From Brevundimonas sp. UBA7664 (GTDB lineage: Bacteria; Pseudomonadota; Alphaproteobacteria; Caulobacterales; Caulobacteraceae), in the NCBI RefSeq assembly GCF_002483305.1, contig NZ_DLHQ01000049.1, forward strand, positions 1 to 15,411: a DNA stretch of 15,411 nucleotides, given 5' to 3'. Shown here piece by piece: positions 6,402 through 14,103 of this stretch. The position numbers and the translations under genes were made by a program. The notes under the pieces are model-generated. The model was not told the origin of the DNA, did no database searches, and saw only the letters and a list, made by a program, of their open reading frames with translations. Each line of letters starts with the position of its first letter. The first letter of the stretch is position 1.

Positions 6402-7493
6402 TTGGCGGACGGTGTGGCCCCGGCGGACATCGATCAGGCGACGCGCGACGCGCGCGGCCTGACCTATCCGCATCCCGTCCCGCCCGGGTTCGGCGAGGCC
6501 ATTGCGGTCGCGCCGGGCGTGCTGTGGATGCGGCTGTCGATGCCGATCGCCCTGAACCACATCAATGTCTATGCGGTCGAGGACGGGGACGGCTGGGCCC
6601 TGATCGACACCGGGCTGAACATCCCCGATTCGCGCGACCGCTGGGAGGCGATGCTGACGGGACCGCTGGGCGGGCGGCCGGTGACGCGGGTGATCTGCAC
6701 CCATATGCACCCCGACCACATCGGCCTGGCCGGCTGGCTGTGCGAGCGGACGGGCGCGCCGCTGGTGATGACGCGGGTGGAGTATGTCACCGCACGGATG
6801 CTGCTGGCGGACACCGGACAGCCGGCGCCGGAAGCGGGCGCGGTCCACTATCGCGCCGCCGGCTGGGACGAGGCGCAGATCGAGACGTATCGCCGCGAAT
6901 TCGGCCAGTTCGGCCGCGCCGTCTCGCCCATGCCCGTCGGCTATGTGCGGATGCGCGAGGGCGACCGGCTGAGCATCGGCGGGCAGGACTGGCAGGTGTT
7001 GGTCGGCGAGGGGCACAGCCCAGAGCACGCCTGCCTGTGGCGCGAGTCCGACGGGGTGGTGCTGGGCGGGGACCAGATCCTGCCGCGCATATCGTCAAAT
7101 GTGTCGGTCTGGCCGACCGAGCCGGATGCGGACCCGCTGGGCGACTGGCTGGACTCGCTGGCGCGGATGAAGGGCGTCCTGCCGCACGACGGCCTGATCC
7201 TGCCGTCGCATGGCGAGCCGTTCCATGGCGTGCACACGCGACTGGACGCCTTGATCCGGGGCCACGAGGTCTCGCTGAAGCGGCTGGAGAAGACATTGAG
7301 GACGCCGAAGCGGGCGGTCGATGTCTTCGGGGCGCTGTTCGCCCGCGCGGTCGGGGACGGAGTGCGGGGGATGGCGACAGGCGAGGCGATCGCGCATTTG
7401 AACTATCTGCTGCATCGCGGCCGGGTCAGCCGCGTCCGCGACGCGGACGGCGTGGACTGGTGGACGATGATCGAAGGGGGAGAGGCGGCGTGA
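6402..7493 (+). CDS. Metallo-beta-lactamase-fold hydrolase
   Basis: A 363-residue protein from TTG 6402. That start is chosen because GGAG lies 6 bases upstream at 6392-6395. TTG at 6300 is open in frame but would place the start inside the divergent promoter region. The zinc-binding motif HMHPDH (H101, H103, D105, H106) is intact, followed by H205 (GEGHSPEH), D224 (LGGDQIL) and H270 (LPSHGEP), so a two-metal site is expected. The C-terminal part ends in LNYLLHRGRVSRV..., typical of the winged-helix extension found in MBL hydrolases of this size. The substrate is unknown: glyoxalase II-like thioesters or other esters are possible. The adjacent crotonase gene, overlapping by 4 bp, hints at acyl-CoA or fatty-acid catabolism. 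Confidence 0.92.
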   Translation: MADGVAPADIDQATRDARGLTYPHPVPPGFGEAIAVAPGVLWMRLSMPIALNHINVYAVEDGDGWALIDTGLNIPDSRDRWEAMLTGPLGGRPVTRVICTHMHPDHIGLAGWLCERTGAPLVMTRVEYVTARMLLADTGQPAPEAGAVHYRAAGWDEAQIETYRREFGQFGRAVSPMPVGYVRMREGDRLSIGGQDWQVLVGEGHSPEHACLWRESDGVVLGGDQILPRISSNVSVWPTEPDADPLGDWLDSLARMKGVLPHDGLILPSHGEPFHGVHTRLDALIRGHEVSLKRLEKTLRTPKRAVDVFGALFARAVGDGVRGMATGEAIAHLNYLLHRGRVSRVRDADGVDWWTMIEGGEAA

Positions 7494-8263
7494 CCGACCA
7501 AATTCAGACCGAACTGGCGGGCGGGGTCCTGACCGTCACCCTGGCGCGGCCGGAGAAGAAGAACGCCATCACCCAGGCCATGTACGCCGTGCTGGCCGAG
7601 GCGACCGTGCGGGCCCGGACGGATGACGCGGTGCGGGTGCTGGTCTTCAAGGGGCAGGGCGACAGCTTTTCGGCGGGCAATGACATCGCCGACTTCATCG
7701 CCCTGGGCTCGCAGGGTCAGCAGCCGGCGCAGATGCCGGTGTTCGACTTCCTCAAGGCGCTGGCCGAGCTCGACAAGCCGGCGGTCGCGGCCGTGCGGGG
7801 GCGGGCGGTCGGCATCGGCCTGACGCTGCTACTGCATTGCGACATGGTGGTGGTGGCCGAGGGCGCCCTGCTGTCGGTTCCCTTCATCAATCTGGCGCTG
7901 GCGCCGGAGGCCGCGTCGTCGATGCTGCTGCCGGCGGTGCTGGGGCATCAGCGGGCGTTTGAGCTGTTCGCGCTGGGCGAGCCAATTGATGGCCGCACGG
8001 CCGTGGCCTGGGGGCTGGCCAACCGGGCTGTGCCGGCGGACCAGGTCGATGCCGTCGCCGCGGAACTGGCGGGCAAGCTGGCCGCGCGGGCGCCCAACTC
8101 CATCCGCAAGACCAAGCGGCTGATGCGCGACGCCGAAAAGCTGTGGGCGCTGATGCAGCGGGAGGGCGAGGCCTTCGGCAGCCAGATGTCCAGTCCCGAA
8201 GCGATGGAGGCCTTCATGGCCTTCAGCCAGAAGCGCGCGCCGGACTTTTCAAAAGCCGGTTGA
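7490..8263 (+). CDS. Crotonase-family protein, likely enoyl-CoA isomerase type
   Basis: A 257-residue protein starting at the GTG that overlaps the preceding stop (GTGA), with a purine-rich GGGGGAGAGG just upstream. The crotonase fold is clear: SFSAGNDIADF (about 59-69) and AVRGRAVGIG (101-110) form the oxyanion hole for the acyl-CoA thioester. Both hydratase glutamates are missing: the position equivalent to rat Glu144 is T112 (GLTLLLHCD) and that of Glu164 is F132 (VPFINLAL). Instead E140 sits in APEAASS, matching the SPEGCSS-like motif that carries the catalytic glutamate in ECI2/PECI-type delta3,delta2-enoyl-CoA isomerases. Isomerase activity in unsaturated fatty-acid oxidation is therefore more likely than hydratase activity. 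Automatic annotation will probably say enoyl-CoA hydratase. Confidence 0.92.
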   Translation: MTDQIQTELAGGVLTVTLARPEKKNAITQAMYAVLAEATVRARTDDAVRVLVFKGQGDSFSAGNDIADFIALGSQGQQPAQMPVFDFLKALAELDKPAVAAVRGRAVGIGLTLLLHCDMVVVAEGALLSVPFINLALAPEAASSMLLPAVLGHQRAFELFALGEPIDGRTAVAWGLANRAVPADQVDAVAAELAGKLAARAPNSIRKTKRLMRDAEKLWALMQREGEAFGSQMSSPEAMEAFMAFSQKRAPDFSKAG

Positions 8264-8266
8264 TTC

Positions 8267-8297
8267 GAGGGCGTGCGGGCCCTAGTTGCGCGCCCTC
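8267..8297 (+). other. Hairpin between crotonase stop and acetyltransferase start
   Basis: GAGGGCGTGC (8267-8276) pairs with GCGCGCCCTC (8288-8297) over 10 bases with one G-U pair, enclosing an 11-base loop that starts with GGGCCC. It begins 3 bases after the crotonase stop and ends directly before the ATG at 8298. There is no U-tract, so it is not a standard terminator. It could protect the upstream message or limit translation of the downstream gene. Confidence 0.45.
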
Positions 8298-8774
8298 ATG
8301 TTCGACGCCCCCGCCAGACCCGCGCCCCTGCGCATCGAGATCGAGGCCCCCGCCGACGCGGCGGCGGTCGAGGCCCTGGTGCTGGCCGCCTTCGGCCCCG
8401 GCCGGTTCGCCAAGTCGGCGGAGCGGCTGAGGGAGCGGGCGCGCGTCGCCGCGGGCTTTGTCGCGCGGGAGGACGGGCGGGTCATCGGCTCGGTCCGGCA
8501 GTGGGCGGTCTCGGTCGGCGGCGAACCGGCTCTGTTCCTGGGCCCGATCGCGGTAGCGGCCGATAGCCGCCGGGCGGGGCTGGGCGCCGATCTGGTGCAG
8601 GCCTGCCTCGACCATGCGGGGAAAACCGGCATTCTGCTGGTCGGCGATCTGCCCTATTTCGGCCGGTTCGGCTTCCGGCCCGCGCCGAAGGTGAGGCTTG
8701 GCGGCCCCGTTGATCAGCGCCGGGTGCTCTGGCGGGGTGAGGGTGAGGCGGCGGGGCCGGTCCAGCCGGTCTGA
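8298..8774 (+). CDS. GNAT-family N-acetyltransferase
   Basis: A 158-residue protein from ATG 8298; an in-frame TTG at 8286 is an alternative that would fall within the hairpin. The acetyl-CoA pyrophosphate-binding motif A appears as VAADSRRAGLGADLV (R91-R92-A-G-L-G-A), and the C-terminal PYFGRFGF (119-126) is the PYYxRFGF-type motif of YhbS-like acetyltransferases. The length is normal for the family. The acceptor substrate cannot be predicted. It follows the crotonase gene by 34 bases on the same strand and is probably in the same transcript. No clear Shine-Dalgarno sequence precedes it. Confidence 0.9.
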   Translation: MFDAPARPAPLRIEIEAPADAAAVEALVLAAFGPGRFAKSAERLRERARVAAGFVAREDGRVIGSVRQWAVSVGGEPALFLGPIAVAADSRRAGLGADLVQACLDHAGKTGILLVGDLPYFGRFGFRPAPKVRLGGPVDQRRVLWRGEGEAAGPVQPV

Positions 8775-8824
8775 GTCGCGGCCGACGCCTTTCCGATCCA
8801 CGCGGCGCGGCCTAAGTCTGGGTG

Positions 8825-9391
8825 ATGATTCAATCCCCGGACAGCAAGACCGGATTGGCGGGCGTCGCCGCGGCGGCGAAGCAGGCGCCGGGTCGTGGGC
8901 TGCCGCCCGTGCATCTGTGGCATCCGGCGCATTGCGGCGAAATCGACATCGTCATCCGGCGGGATGGGCTGTGGATGCACGAGGGCTCGCCGATCGGGCG
9001 GGCGGAACTTGTGCGCCTGTTCTCGACCGTGCTGCGCAAGGATGACGACGGCTATGTGCTGGTCACGCCGGGCGAGAAGCTGTCGATCACGGTCGAGGAC
9101 CTGCCGTTCCGCGCGGTCGCCGTGGAGCGGCGCGGGGAGGCCTTGGTCTTCACCACCGACGTGGGCGACGAGGCCGAAGCCGGGCCGGAACATGCCATCC
9201 GCGTCGACACCGATCCCGAGACCGGCGAACCGTCCCCGTCGGTGCATGTCCGCGCCGACCTGTGGGCGCGGATCGCGCGGGCGGTCTTCTATGAGCTGGT
9301 CGAAATGGCGGAAGTCGAGGACGGGCGGCTGACGGTTCGGTCGGGCGGAGTCGGTTTCGCCCTCGGGCCGGTCGGGGCGGGCGTGGAATGA
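8825..9391 (+). CDS. DUF1285 family protein
   Basis: A 188-residue protein from ATG 8825; a GTG directly before it (8822) is an equally possible start. The order LPPVHLWHPAHCGEIDIVIRRDG followed by WMHEGSPIGRAELVRLFSTVLRKDDDGYVLVTPGEK is characteristic of DUF1285. Structures exist for the family but its function is unknown. No signal peptide or membrane segment is visible, so it is probably cytoplasmic. Its stop overlaps the start of the Nudix gene (ATGA), indicating translational coupling. The DUF1285-Nudix-CCA order is, as I recall, conserved in many alphaproteobacteria. Confidence 0.9.
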   Translation: MIQSPDSKTGLAGVAAAAKQAPGRGLPPVHLWHPAHCGEIDIVIRRDGLWMHEGSPIGRAELVRLFSTVLRKDDDGYVLVTPGEKLSITVEDLPFRAVAVERRGEALVFTTDVGDEAEAGPEHAIRVDTDPETGEPSPSVHVRADLWARIARAVFYELVEMAEVEDGRLTVRSGGVGFALGPVGAGVE

Positions 9392-10050
9392 GCCTGGCGA
9401 CCCTGCGCGAGCGTCTGATCGAGCATCTGGAGCCGGCGGTCAGCTGGACGCCGGATCGCGCCCCGGCCCGCTCGGACTTCGACCTCAACCCCGGCGCCGA
9501 CCGGCCCGAGCGAACGCTGAGGCCCGCCGCCGTCCTGATCCCGGTCATCGCCGGACCGACGGGGGCGGCCGTGCTGATGACGCGGCGGTCCGACAGCCTG
9601 GCCAGCCACACCGGCCAGATCGCCTTTCCCGGTGGACGGCTCGACCCCGGGGAGACAGCGGTCGAGGCCGCCCTGCGCGAGGCCTTCGAGGAGGTGGCGC
9701 TGGACCCGGGTCTGGTCGAGGTGCTGGGCGTCGGCGACGCCTATGAGACGGGCACCGGGTTTCTGGTGACGCCGGTCGTTGGCTGGCTGACCGCCACCCC
9801 GGCCACGACCCCGTCTCTGGACGAGGTGGCCGAGGTGTTCGAGGTGCCCTGGGACTTCCTGATGGATCCCGCCAATCACCGTCGGGATTCCTACGACCGG
9901 GAGGGCCAGCCGCGCCGCTGGTACTGGGCCATCACCCATGAGCAGCGCTACATCTGGGGGGTGACCGCGGGGATCGTACGGGCGCTGCGGGCGCGGCTGT
10001 ACGGCGAGGAAAACACGCCCGGGGCAGCCGTGGCGGAGGATGCGGCGTGA
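9388..10050 (+). CDS. CoA-pyrophosphatase-type Nudix hydrolase
   Basis: A 220-residue protein whose ATG overlaps the previous stop. The Nudix box is at residues 83-105 (G83, E89, R97, E98, E101, E102). The usual late glycine is alanine (EEVAL). Directly before it, MTRRSDSLASHTGQIAFPGG matches the UPF0035 signature of CoA diphosphatases such as E. coli NudL, which split CoA or acyl-CoA into phosphopantetheine forms and 3',5'-ADP in a Mg- or Mn-dependent reaction. Cytoplasmic housekeeping of CoA pools is the likely role. It is coupled on both sides: its stop overlaps the GTG of the CCA gene by 4 bp. Confidence 0.93.
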   Translation: MSLATLRERLIEHLEPAVSWTPDRAPARSDFDLNPGADRPERTLRPAAVLIPVIAGPTGAAVLMTRRSDSLASHTGQIAFPGGRLDPGETAVEAALREAFEEVALDPGLVEVLGVGDAYETGTGFLVTPVVGWLTATPATTPSLDEVAEVFEVPWDFLMDPANHRRDSYDREGQPRRWYWAITHEQRYIWGVTAGIVRALRARLYGEENTPGAAVAEDAA

Positions 10051-11267
10051 CCGGCCGGCTGGAGAACCAGCCCTGGCTGACCGCCCCGGCCACCCGCGCG
10101 GTGATAGCGGCGCTGGAGGCCGCGGGCGGCCCCGGCTGCGCCCGCTTCGTCGGCGGCTGCGTCCGCAACGCCCTGATCGGGGCGCCGGTCGCTGATGTCG
10201 ACATCGCCACCACCCTGAAGCCCGAGGAGACCGACCGCGCCATCCGCGCCGCCGGCCTGAAGGCCGTGCCGACCGGTATCGCCCACGGCACGGTGACGGC
10301 GGTGTCGGAGCGCCAGCCGTTCGAGATCACCACCCTGCGCCGCGACGTCTCCACGGATGGCCGCAACGCCACCGTGGCCTTCACCGACGACTGGGCCGAG
10401 GACGCGGCGCGCCGCGATTTCCGCCTCAACGCCCTCTATGCCGACGGCGAGGGACGTGTGTTCGACCCGACCGGCGAAGGTCGGGCCGATGCGGCGGCGG
10501 GGCGGATCGTCTTCGTCGGCGATCCCGGGACGCGCATCCGCGAGGACTATCTGCGCATCCTGCGCTTCTTCCGCTTCCATGCCTGGTACGGCCGGGGCGA
10601 GCCGGACGTGAAGGGGCTGGCGGCCTGCGGGGACCTGGCGGAGGGCATGACGCGCCTGTCCGCCGAACGGGTGTCCAAGGAGCTGATGACGCTGCTGGCC
10701 GCGCCGGACCCGCGCGTCGCCATGGCCGCGATGGCCGGAGCCGGGGTGCTGGCGCGGATTCTGCCGGAAGCGACGACGGGTCCGCTGTTCGAAGCGGCGG
10801 TGGAGCTGAGCCCCGATCCGGTGGTGCGTCTGATGACGTTGTTCCAGATCGACGAGCGCCTTGTGAGAGAAGCCTCGACCCGGCTGCGATTGCCCAATTC
10901 GACGCGGGACCGGCTGGCCGCCGCGGCCCGCGCGGCGCCGGACGTCGACCTGACGATGAGCGACGCCGAGGTCCGGGCGGCGGTCTATCGCCACGGGGAC
11001 CGCGCGGTCGCCGACGCCCTGCGCCGACGGTGGGCGGAGCGACCCGCAGATGCCGACCACGCCCTTCGCCTGCTGGCTCTGGCCGAGGGTTGGAAGCGGC
11101 CGCCGATGCCGGTGGGGGGGCGCGAGCTGGCGCGGCTGGGCGTCGAGCCGGGGCCCGAAACGGGGCGGCTGCTGAAGGCGTTCGAGGACGGCTGGATCGT
11201 CGACGATTTCCCGGCGGACGGCCACGCCGAACGGCTGGCGGCCCTGGTCAGTCTTTCGCGCGGGTGA
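10047..11267 (+). CDS. cca: CCA tRNA nucleotidyltransferase
   Basis: A 406-residue class II CCA-adding enzyme / poly(A) polymerase family protein, which adds or repairs the 3' CCA of tRNAs. The GTG start overlaps the Nudix stop. The nucleotidyltransferase signature is RFVGGCVRNALIG with catalytic carboxylates D50 and D52 (ADVDIAT). The usual VRD is VRN here. RRDFRLNALYAD and IREDYLRILRFFRFHA are the nucleotide-binding and linker motifs, followed by an alpha-helical body for tRNA binding. There is no HD domain. Strict CCA activity versus poly(A) polymerase cannot be separated by sight, but this gene order favours CCA. Its last 20 bases overlap the convergent gene on the other strand. Confidence 0.94.
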   Translation: MTGRLENQPWLTAPATRAVIAALEAAGGPGCARFVGGCVRNALIGAPVADVDIATTLKPEETDRAIRAAGLKAVPTGIAHGTVTAVSERQPFEITTLRRDVSTDGRNATVAFTDDWAEDAARRDFRLNALYADGEGRVFDPTGEGRADAAAGRIVFVGDPGTRIREDYLRILRFFRFHAWYGRGEPDVKGLAACGDLAEGMTRLSAERVSKELMTLLAAPDPRVAMAAMAGAGVLARILPEATTGPLFEAAVELSPDPVVRLMTLFQIDERLVREASTRLRLPNSTRDRLAAAARAAPDVDLTMSDAEVRAAVYRHGDRAVADALRRRWAERPADADHALRLLALAEGWKRPPMPVGGRELARLGVEPGPETGRLLKAFEDGWIVDDFPADGHAERLAALVSLSRG

Positions 11268-12246
11268 TCTCGGTCACCACCGGACGATGGTCCGAACCCG
11301 TCGGGCGGCCAAGGCGGCGACTGACGAAGGCCAGGTCGGGCGAGGCATAGACCTGGTCGATGGTGATCCCGAACGCCGACGGCAGGTCGCCCGGCCAGGT
11401 GCCGGGAAAGCCCGGCGCGGGGCGCAGGCCGAGGTCGCGCTGGACCTGTCTGCCGATGCGGGCGGAGGAGACGCTGTTGAAATCCCCGGCGACCACCACC
11501 GGTCCGTCGAGGCCTTCGGCGACCATGTCCAGCGCCATGGTCTGGCTGATCTGGCCCCAGGAGTGCTGGAACGGCCAGGGTCGGGTCAGATGGACTCCGA
11601 CGACGTTGACCGTCCCGAGCGGCGTCTGGACCGTCGCGGCCACGGCGTGGAGTCCGTCCGGCGGATCGGCCCTCGCGGTCAGGGGCCAGCGCGAGGCGAT
11701 CAGCGACCGCGACGGCCCGCGGGTCTGGTCCAGCCGCATCGACGCGGCGCGATGCGGGTAGCCTTCGAGCAGTTGGTCGATCTTCAGGGCCGGATCACTG
11801 GCCAGTTCGATCAGGACGACGATGTCAGCGTCAGCCGCCTCGATGGACTGGCGAATCCGGGCCGTGTCGTTGTTCAGGTAGTACAGATTGGCGGAATAGA
11901 CGCGCACGAGGGCCGCGTCGGGGTCGGGTGTCGAGGCCTTGGGAAACCACTGCGGCCAGACCGCCAGAACGAGCAGCAGGCTGGTCAAGAGGCCCAGTGC
12001 GGCCGGTTTCCCCAGCCGCAGCAGCGCCAGTCCTGCGGTGAGCAGAACCATCGCGATCAACAGCGGCGCCGTGAACTGGGCGAGCAGGTCCACCACCCGA
12101 TTGTCGACGCCGGCCACTACGAGCGCGGCGATGCCCATGAGCGGCGTCAAACCCAGCAGAAGCAGGGTTTCCAGCCAATGCCGCGGCGTCCAGTGCGGCA
12201 AACTGAATGGCGGACCTTGCCTTTCCGGGTGAACGGGGTTCGTCAT
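11248..12246 (-). CDS. Membrane-anchored endonuclease/exonuclease/phosphatase-family protein
   Basis: A 332-residue protein starting at ATG 12246. Three hydrophobic segments lie at about 26-46, 57-77 and 82-99, followed by an EEP-fold domain from about 114. Active-site motifs are visible: YSANLYYLN, E147 (LIELASD), GVHLTRPW, D255 and N257 (VAGDFNS), D297 (TIDQVY), and D319 and H320 (GSDHRPV). All key metal and catalytic positions are present, so it is probably an active metal-dependent phosphoesterase. The EEP fold also includes DNases, sphingomyelinases and inositol phosphatases, so the substrate is open. The membrane-anchored domain probably faces the periplasm, though topology is not certain. 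It ends inside the cca gene on the opposite strand and starts 33 bp from a divergent gene. Confidence 0.88.
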   Translation of the reverse strand: MTNPVHPERQGPPFSLPHWTPRHWLETLLLLGLTPLMGIAALVVAGVDNRVVDLLAQFTAPLLIAMVLLTAGLALLRLGKPAALGLLTSLLLVLAVWPQWFPKASTPDPDAALVRVYSANLYYLNNDTARIRQSIEAADADIVVLIELASDPALKIDQLLEGYPHRAASMRLDQTRGPSRSLIASRWPLTARADPPDGLHAVAATVQTPLGTVNVVGVHLTRPWPFQHSWGQISQTMALDMVAEGLDGPVVVAGDFNSVSSARIGRQVQRDLGLRPAPGFPGTWPGDLPSAFGITIDQVYASPDLAFVSRRLGRPTGSDHRPVVTEITRAKD

Positions 12247-12279
12247 GGCGCGTTACGGTCTCGCTTCAGGAGGGCAGGC

Positions 12280-12753
12280 ATGGCCAGACGGTCCGTCGCG
12301 GATATCGAGAAAATCTGGTCCAATGTCGAGGGCGTGAAGAAGCTGTCCGACCGGGCGGTGGGCTTCGGTCCGTTCGGCATCGGCCTCGACGGCCTGCTGA
12401 CCTGGATACCGGTCGTGGGCACGGTCTACAGCGTCGGCGCGGCCGGCTGGCTGCTGGTGCAGGCGGCAAAGGCGAAAGCCGCGCCGGGAACCCTGATGCG
12501 AATGGCTGCCTATCTCGGGCTGGACAGCGGGGCCACGGCTGTCGGCGAGGTGATTCCGTTCGCGCCGGATGTCGTCGACATGCTTTTCCCGGGCCACCTG
12601 ATGGCGGCCAAGGCGCTGCAGAAGGACATCGAAAGCACCCACTGGGTCGAGGCCAATGAGCGCGAGGCGCGGGCCTCGGGCGCCCATGAGGGCCATGTCG
12701 CGGACATGCGCCGCAATCCGAAGCTGCGACGGATCGTCTATCTGCACGACTGA
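12280..12753 (+). CDS. DUF4112 family membrane protein
   Basis: A 157-residue protein from ATG 12280, with AGGAGG at 12268-12273 and 6-base spacing, the clearest ribosome binding site in the window. The pattern GLDGLLTWIPVVGTVYSV, a hydrophobic stretch around 50-66, LMRMAAYLGLDSGATAVGEVIPFAPDVVDMLF and KALQ fits DUF4112. The usual PxxGD aspartates are replaced (PVVGT, PFAPD), so it is a divergent member. Two short hydrophobic regions suggest inner-membrane association. Function is unknown. It diverges from the EEP gene and is followed after 60 bases by the sigma factor gene. Confidence 0.82.
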   Translation: MARRSVADIEKIWSNVEGVKKLSDRAVGFGPFGIGLDGLLTWIPVVGTVYSVGAAGWLLVQAAKAKAAPGTLMRMAAYLGLDSGATAVGEVIPFAPDVVDMLFPGHLMAAKALQKDIESTHWVEANEREARASGAHEGHVADMRRNPKLRRIVYLHD

Positions 12754-12813
12754 AACGCTTGACGAAGTCGCGCCGCCAAAGCCAAGTCAAAGGCCCTTTT
12801 GCCGGACGTCCGA

Positions 12814-13374
12814 ATGAGCGCCATCCTGACCCGCGATGAATTGGCCCTGGCGCTCGGCCGGGCCGGCGAAGGCGACCGCGCCGCCTTCCGTCGCGTTTAT
12901 GAGGCGACCTCCGCGAAGCTGTTGGGCGTGACGCTGCGTATCTTGGCGGACCGCCAACTCGCCGAGGACGTTTTGCAGGACACCTATCTGACCGTTTGGA
13001 GGAAGGCCGGGAGCTTTGATGCGTCCCGCGCGAGCCCCATTACATGGCTGGTGACCATCGCCCGCAACCGCGCCATCGACCGGCTGCGGTCGGGCGCGGC
13101 CATGCGCAAGTCGACGCCGATCGACGAGGCCGTGACCGTCATCGCCGACGATGCGCCCTCGCCGGCCCAGGCGCTGGAGACCGGCGACGAGGTGCGCCGT
13201 CTGAACGACTGCCTCGGGCAGCTGGACGATCGCACCGGCGGCGCGATCCGGACGGCCTTCATGGAAGGCGTGACCTATGACGCCCTGGCCGTGCGCGAAA
13301 ATGTGCCGCTGGGCACGATGAAGAGCTGGATCCGCCGCGGGCTGCTGCGGCTGAGGGCGTGTCTCGAATCATGA
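12814..13374 (+). CDS. ECF-type RNA polymerase sigma factor
   Basis: A 186-residue protein from ATG 12814; an in-frame TTG at 12799 is possible, and neither has a good Shine-Dalgarno sequence. Region 2 spans about 26-93 (AEDVLQDTYLTVWRKAGSFD, then WLVTIARNRAIDRLRS), which binds core polymerase and the -10 element. Region 4 spans about 128-183 (YDALAVRENVPLGTMKSWIRRGLLRLR), a helix-turn-helix for the -35 element. Region 3 is absent, as in extracytoplasmic-function factors. Its stop overlaps the start of the anti-sigma gene (ATGA), so the pair is produced together and the factor is presumably held inactive until a signal arrives. It resembles the SigK-type group paired with RskA. Autoregulation is likely, but no convincing promoter was identified in 12754-12813. 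Confidence 0.95.
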   Translation: MSAILTRDELALALGRAGEGDRAAFRRVYEATSAKLLGVTLRILADRQLAEDVLQDTYLTVWRKAGSFDASRASPITWLVTIARNRAIDRLRSGAAMRKSTPIDEAVTVIADDAPSPAQALETGDEVRRLNDCLGQLDDRTGGAIRTAFMEGVTYDALAVRENVPLGTMKSWIRRGLLRLRACLES

Positions 13375-14096
13375 CCGATCCCACCGACATCGACGGCCTG
13401 GACGAAGACGAGGCCCTGGCCGGGGAACTGGCGCTGCGCGTCCTGTCGCCGGCGGAGGAGGCCGGGGCGCGCGCCCGCGAGGCGTCCGACCCGGCCTTCG
13501 CCGCCCATGTCGACGCGTGGAACGAGCGCCTCGCCGGCCTGGCCGAGGGCGTCGCCCCGGTCGAGCCCTCGGCCTGGGTCTGGCCACGGGTCGAGGCGGG
13601 ATTGACGCCGCCGACGGCCGCCAATGACAACGGGGTCGTCTTCTGGCGCCGCTGGGCCATCGGTTCGACCGGCTTGCTGGCGGCCAGCCTAGCCGCGGTG
13701 ATCGTGATGCTGGCCCAGCCGGCGCCCGTGCCCGTGGCGCCGACGCCGCCTCCCGCGGTGATCCGGGTCGCGACGCTGACGCTGGAAAGCGGCGCCGCGG
13801 CGATGACCATCGCCTATGACTCCGCGACCGGGGAACTCTACCTGGCCCCGACGGACAAGATGGCGGGCGACACGCGCGTGCCGCATCTTTGGCTGGTCAT
13901 GCCCGAGGGCGGGGTGCAGCTGGTGGGCGCCATCGACGGTTCTGCCACTTCGCGCCACAGCCTGGGCCAGGCCCTGTCCGGCCCGGCCGGAGCGGCCAAT
14001 GCGGTGGCGGTCTCGATGGAGGCGCCTGGCCATACGCCGGCGGCGGACCACCCTGACGGACCGGTCGTCGCCTCGGGCGAGCTGCAGCGGCTCTGA
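13371..14096 (+). CDS. RskA-like membrane anti-sigma factor
   Basis: A 241-residue protein whose ATG overlaps the sigma factor stop. An acidic N-terminal region (1-75: DEDEALAGELALRVLSPAEE and HVDAWNERLAGLAEG) forms the sigma-binding part. FWRRW is followed by one membrane helix at about 95-115. A proline-rich linker (118-128) then leads to an outer domain ending in a PDGPVVASGEL-type RskA tail. The protein contains no cysteine, so the zinc-binding HxxxCxxC motif of classic ZAS anti-sigma factors is absent. The inferred topology is cytoplasmic N-terminus and periplasmic C-terminal domain sensing an envelope signal, probably through regulated proteolysis. The inducing signal is unknown. Confidence 0.92.
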   Translation: MTDPTDIDGLDEDEALAGELALRVLSPAEEAGARAREASDPAFAAHVDAWNERLAGLAEGVAPVEPSAWVWPRVEAGLTPPTAANDNGVVFWRRWAIGSTGLLAASLAAVIVMLAQPAPVPVAPTPPPAVIRVATLTLESGAAAMTIAYDSATGELYLAPTDKMAGDTRVPHLWLVMPEGGVQLVGAIDGSATSRHSLGQALSGPAGAANAVAVSMEAPGHTPAADHPDGPVVASGELQRL

Positions 14097-14103
14097 CCTG
14101 CAT

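Noticed and set aside
9948..11225. 425-codon minus-strand open frame opposite cca
   Set aside because: Arginine, glycine and glutamine rich antisense shadow of the CCA nucleotidyltransferase, which has clear catalytic motifs.
12754..12813. TTGAC / GTCAA inverted repeat before the sigma gene as promoter
   Set aside because: TTGAC (12759-12763) has no usable -10 at normal spacing. The arms are only 5 bp with a 22-bp gap, so chance is likely.
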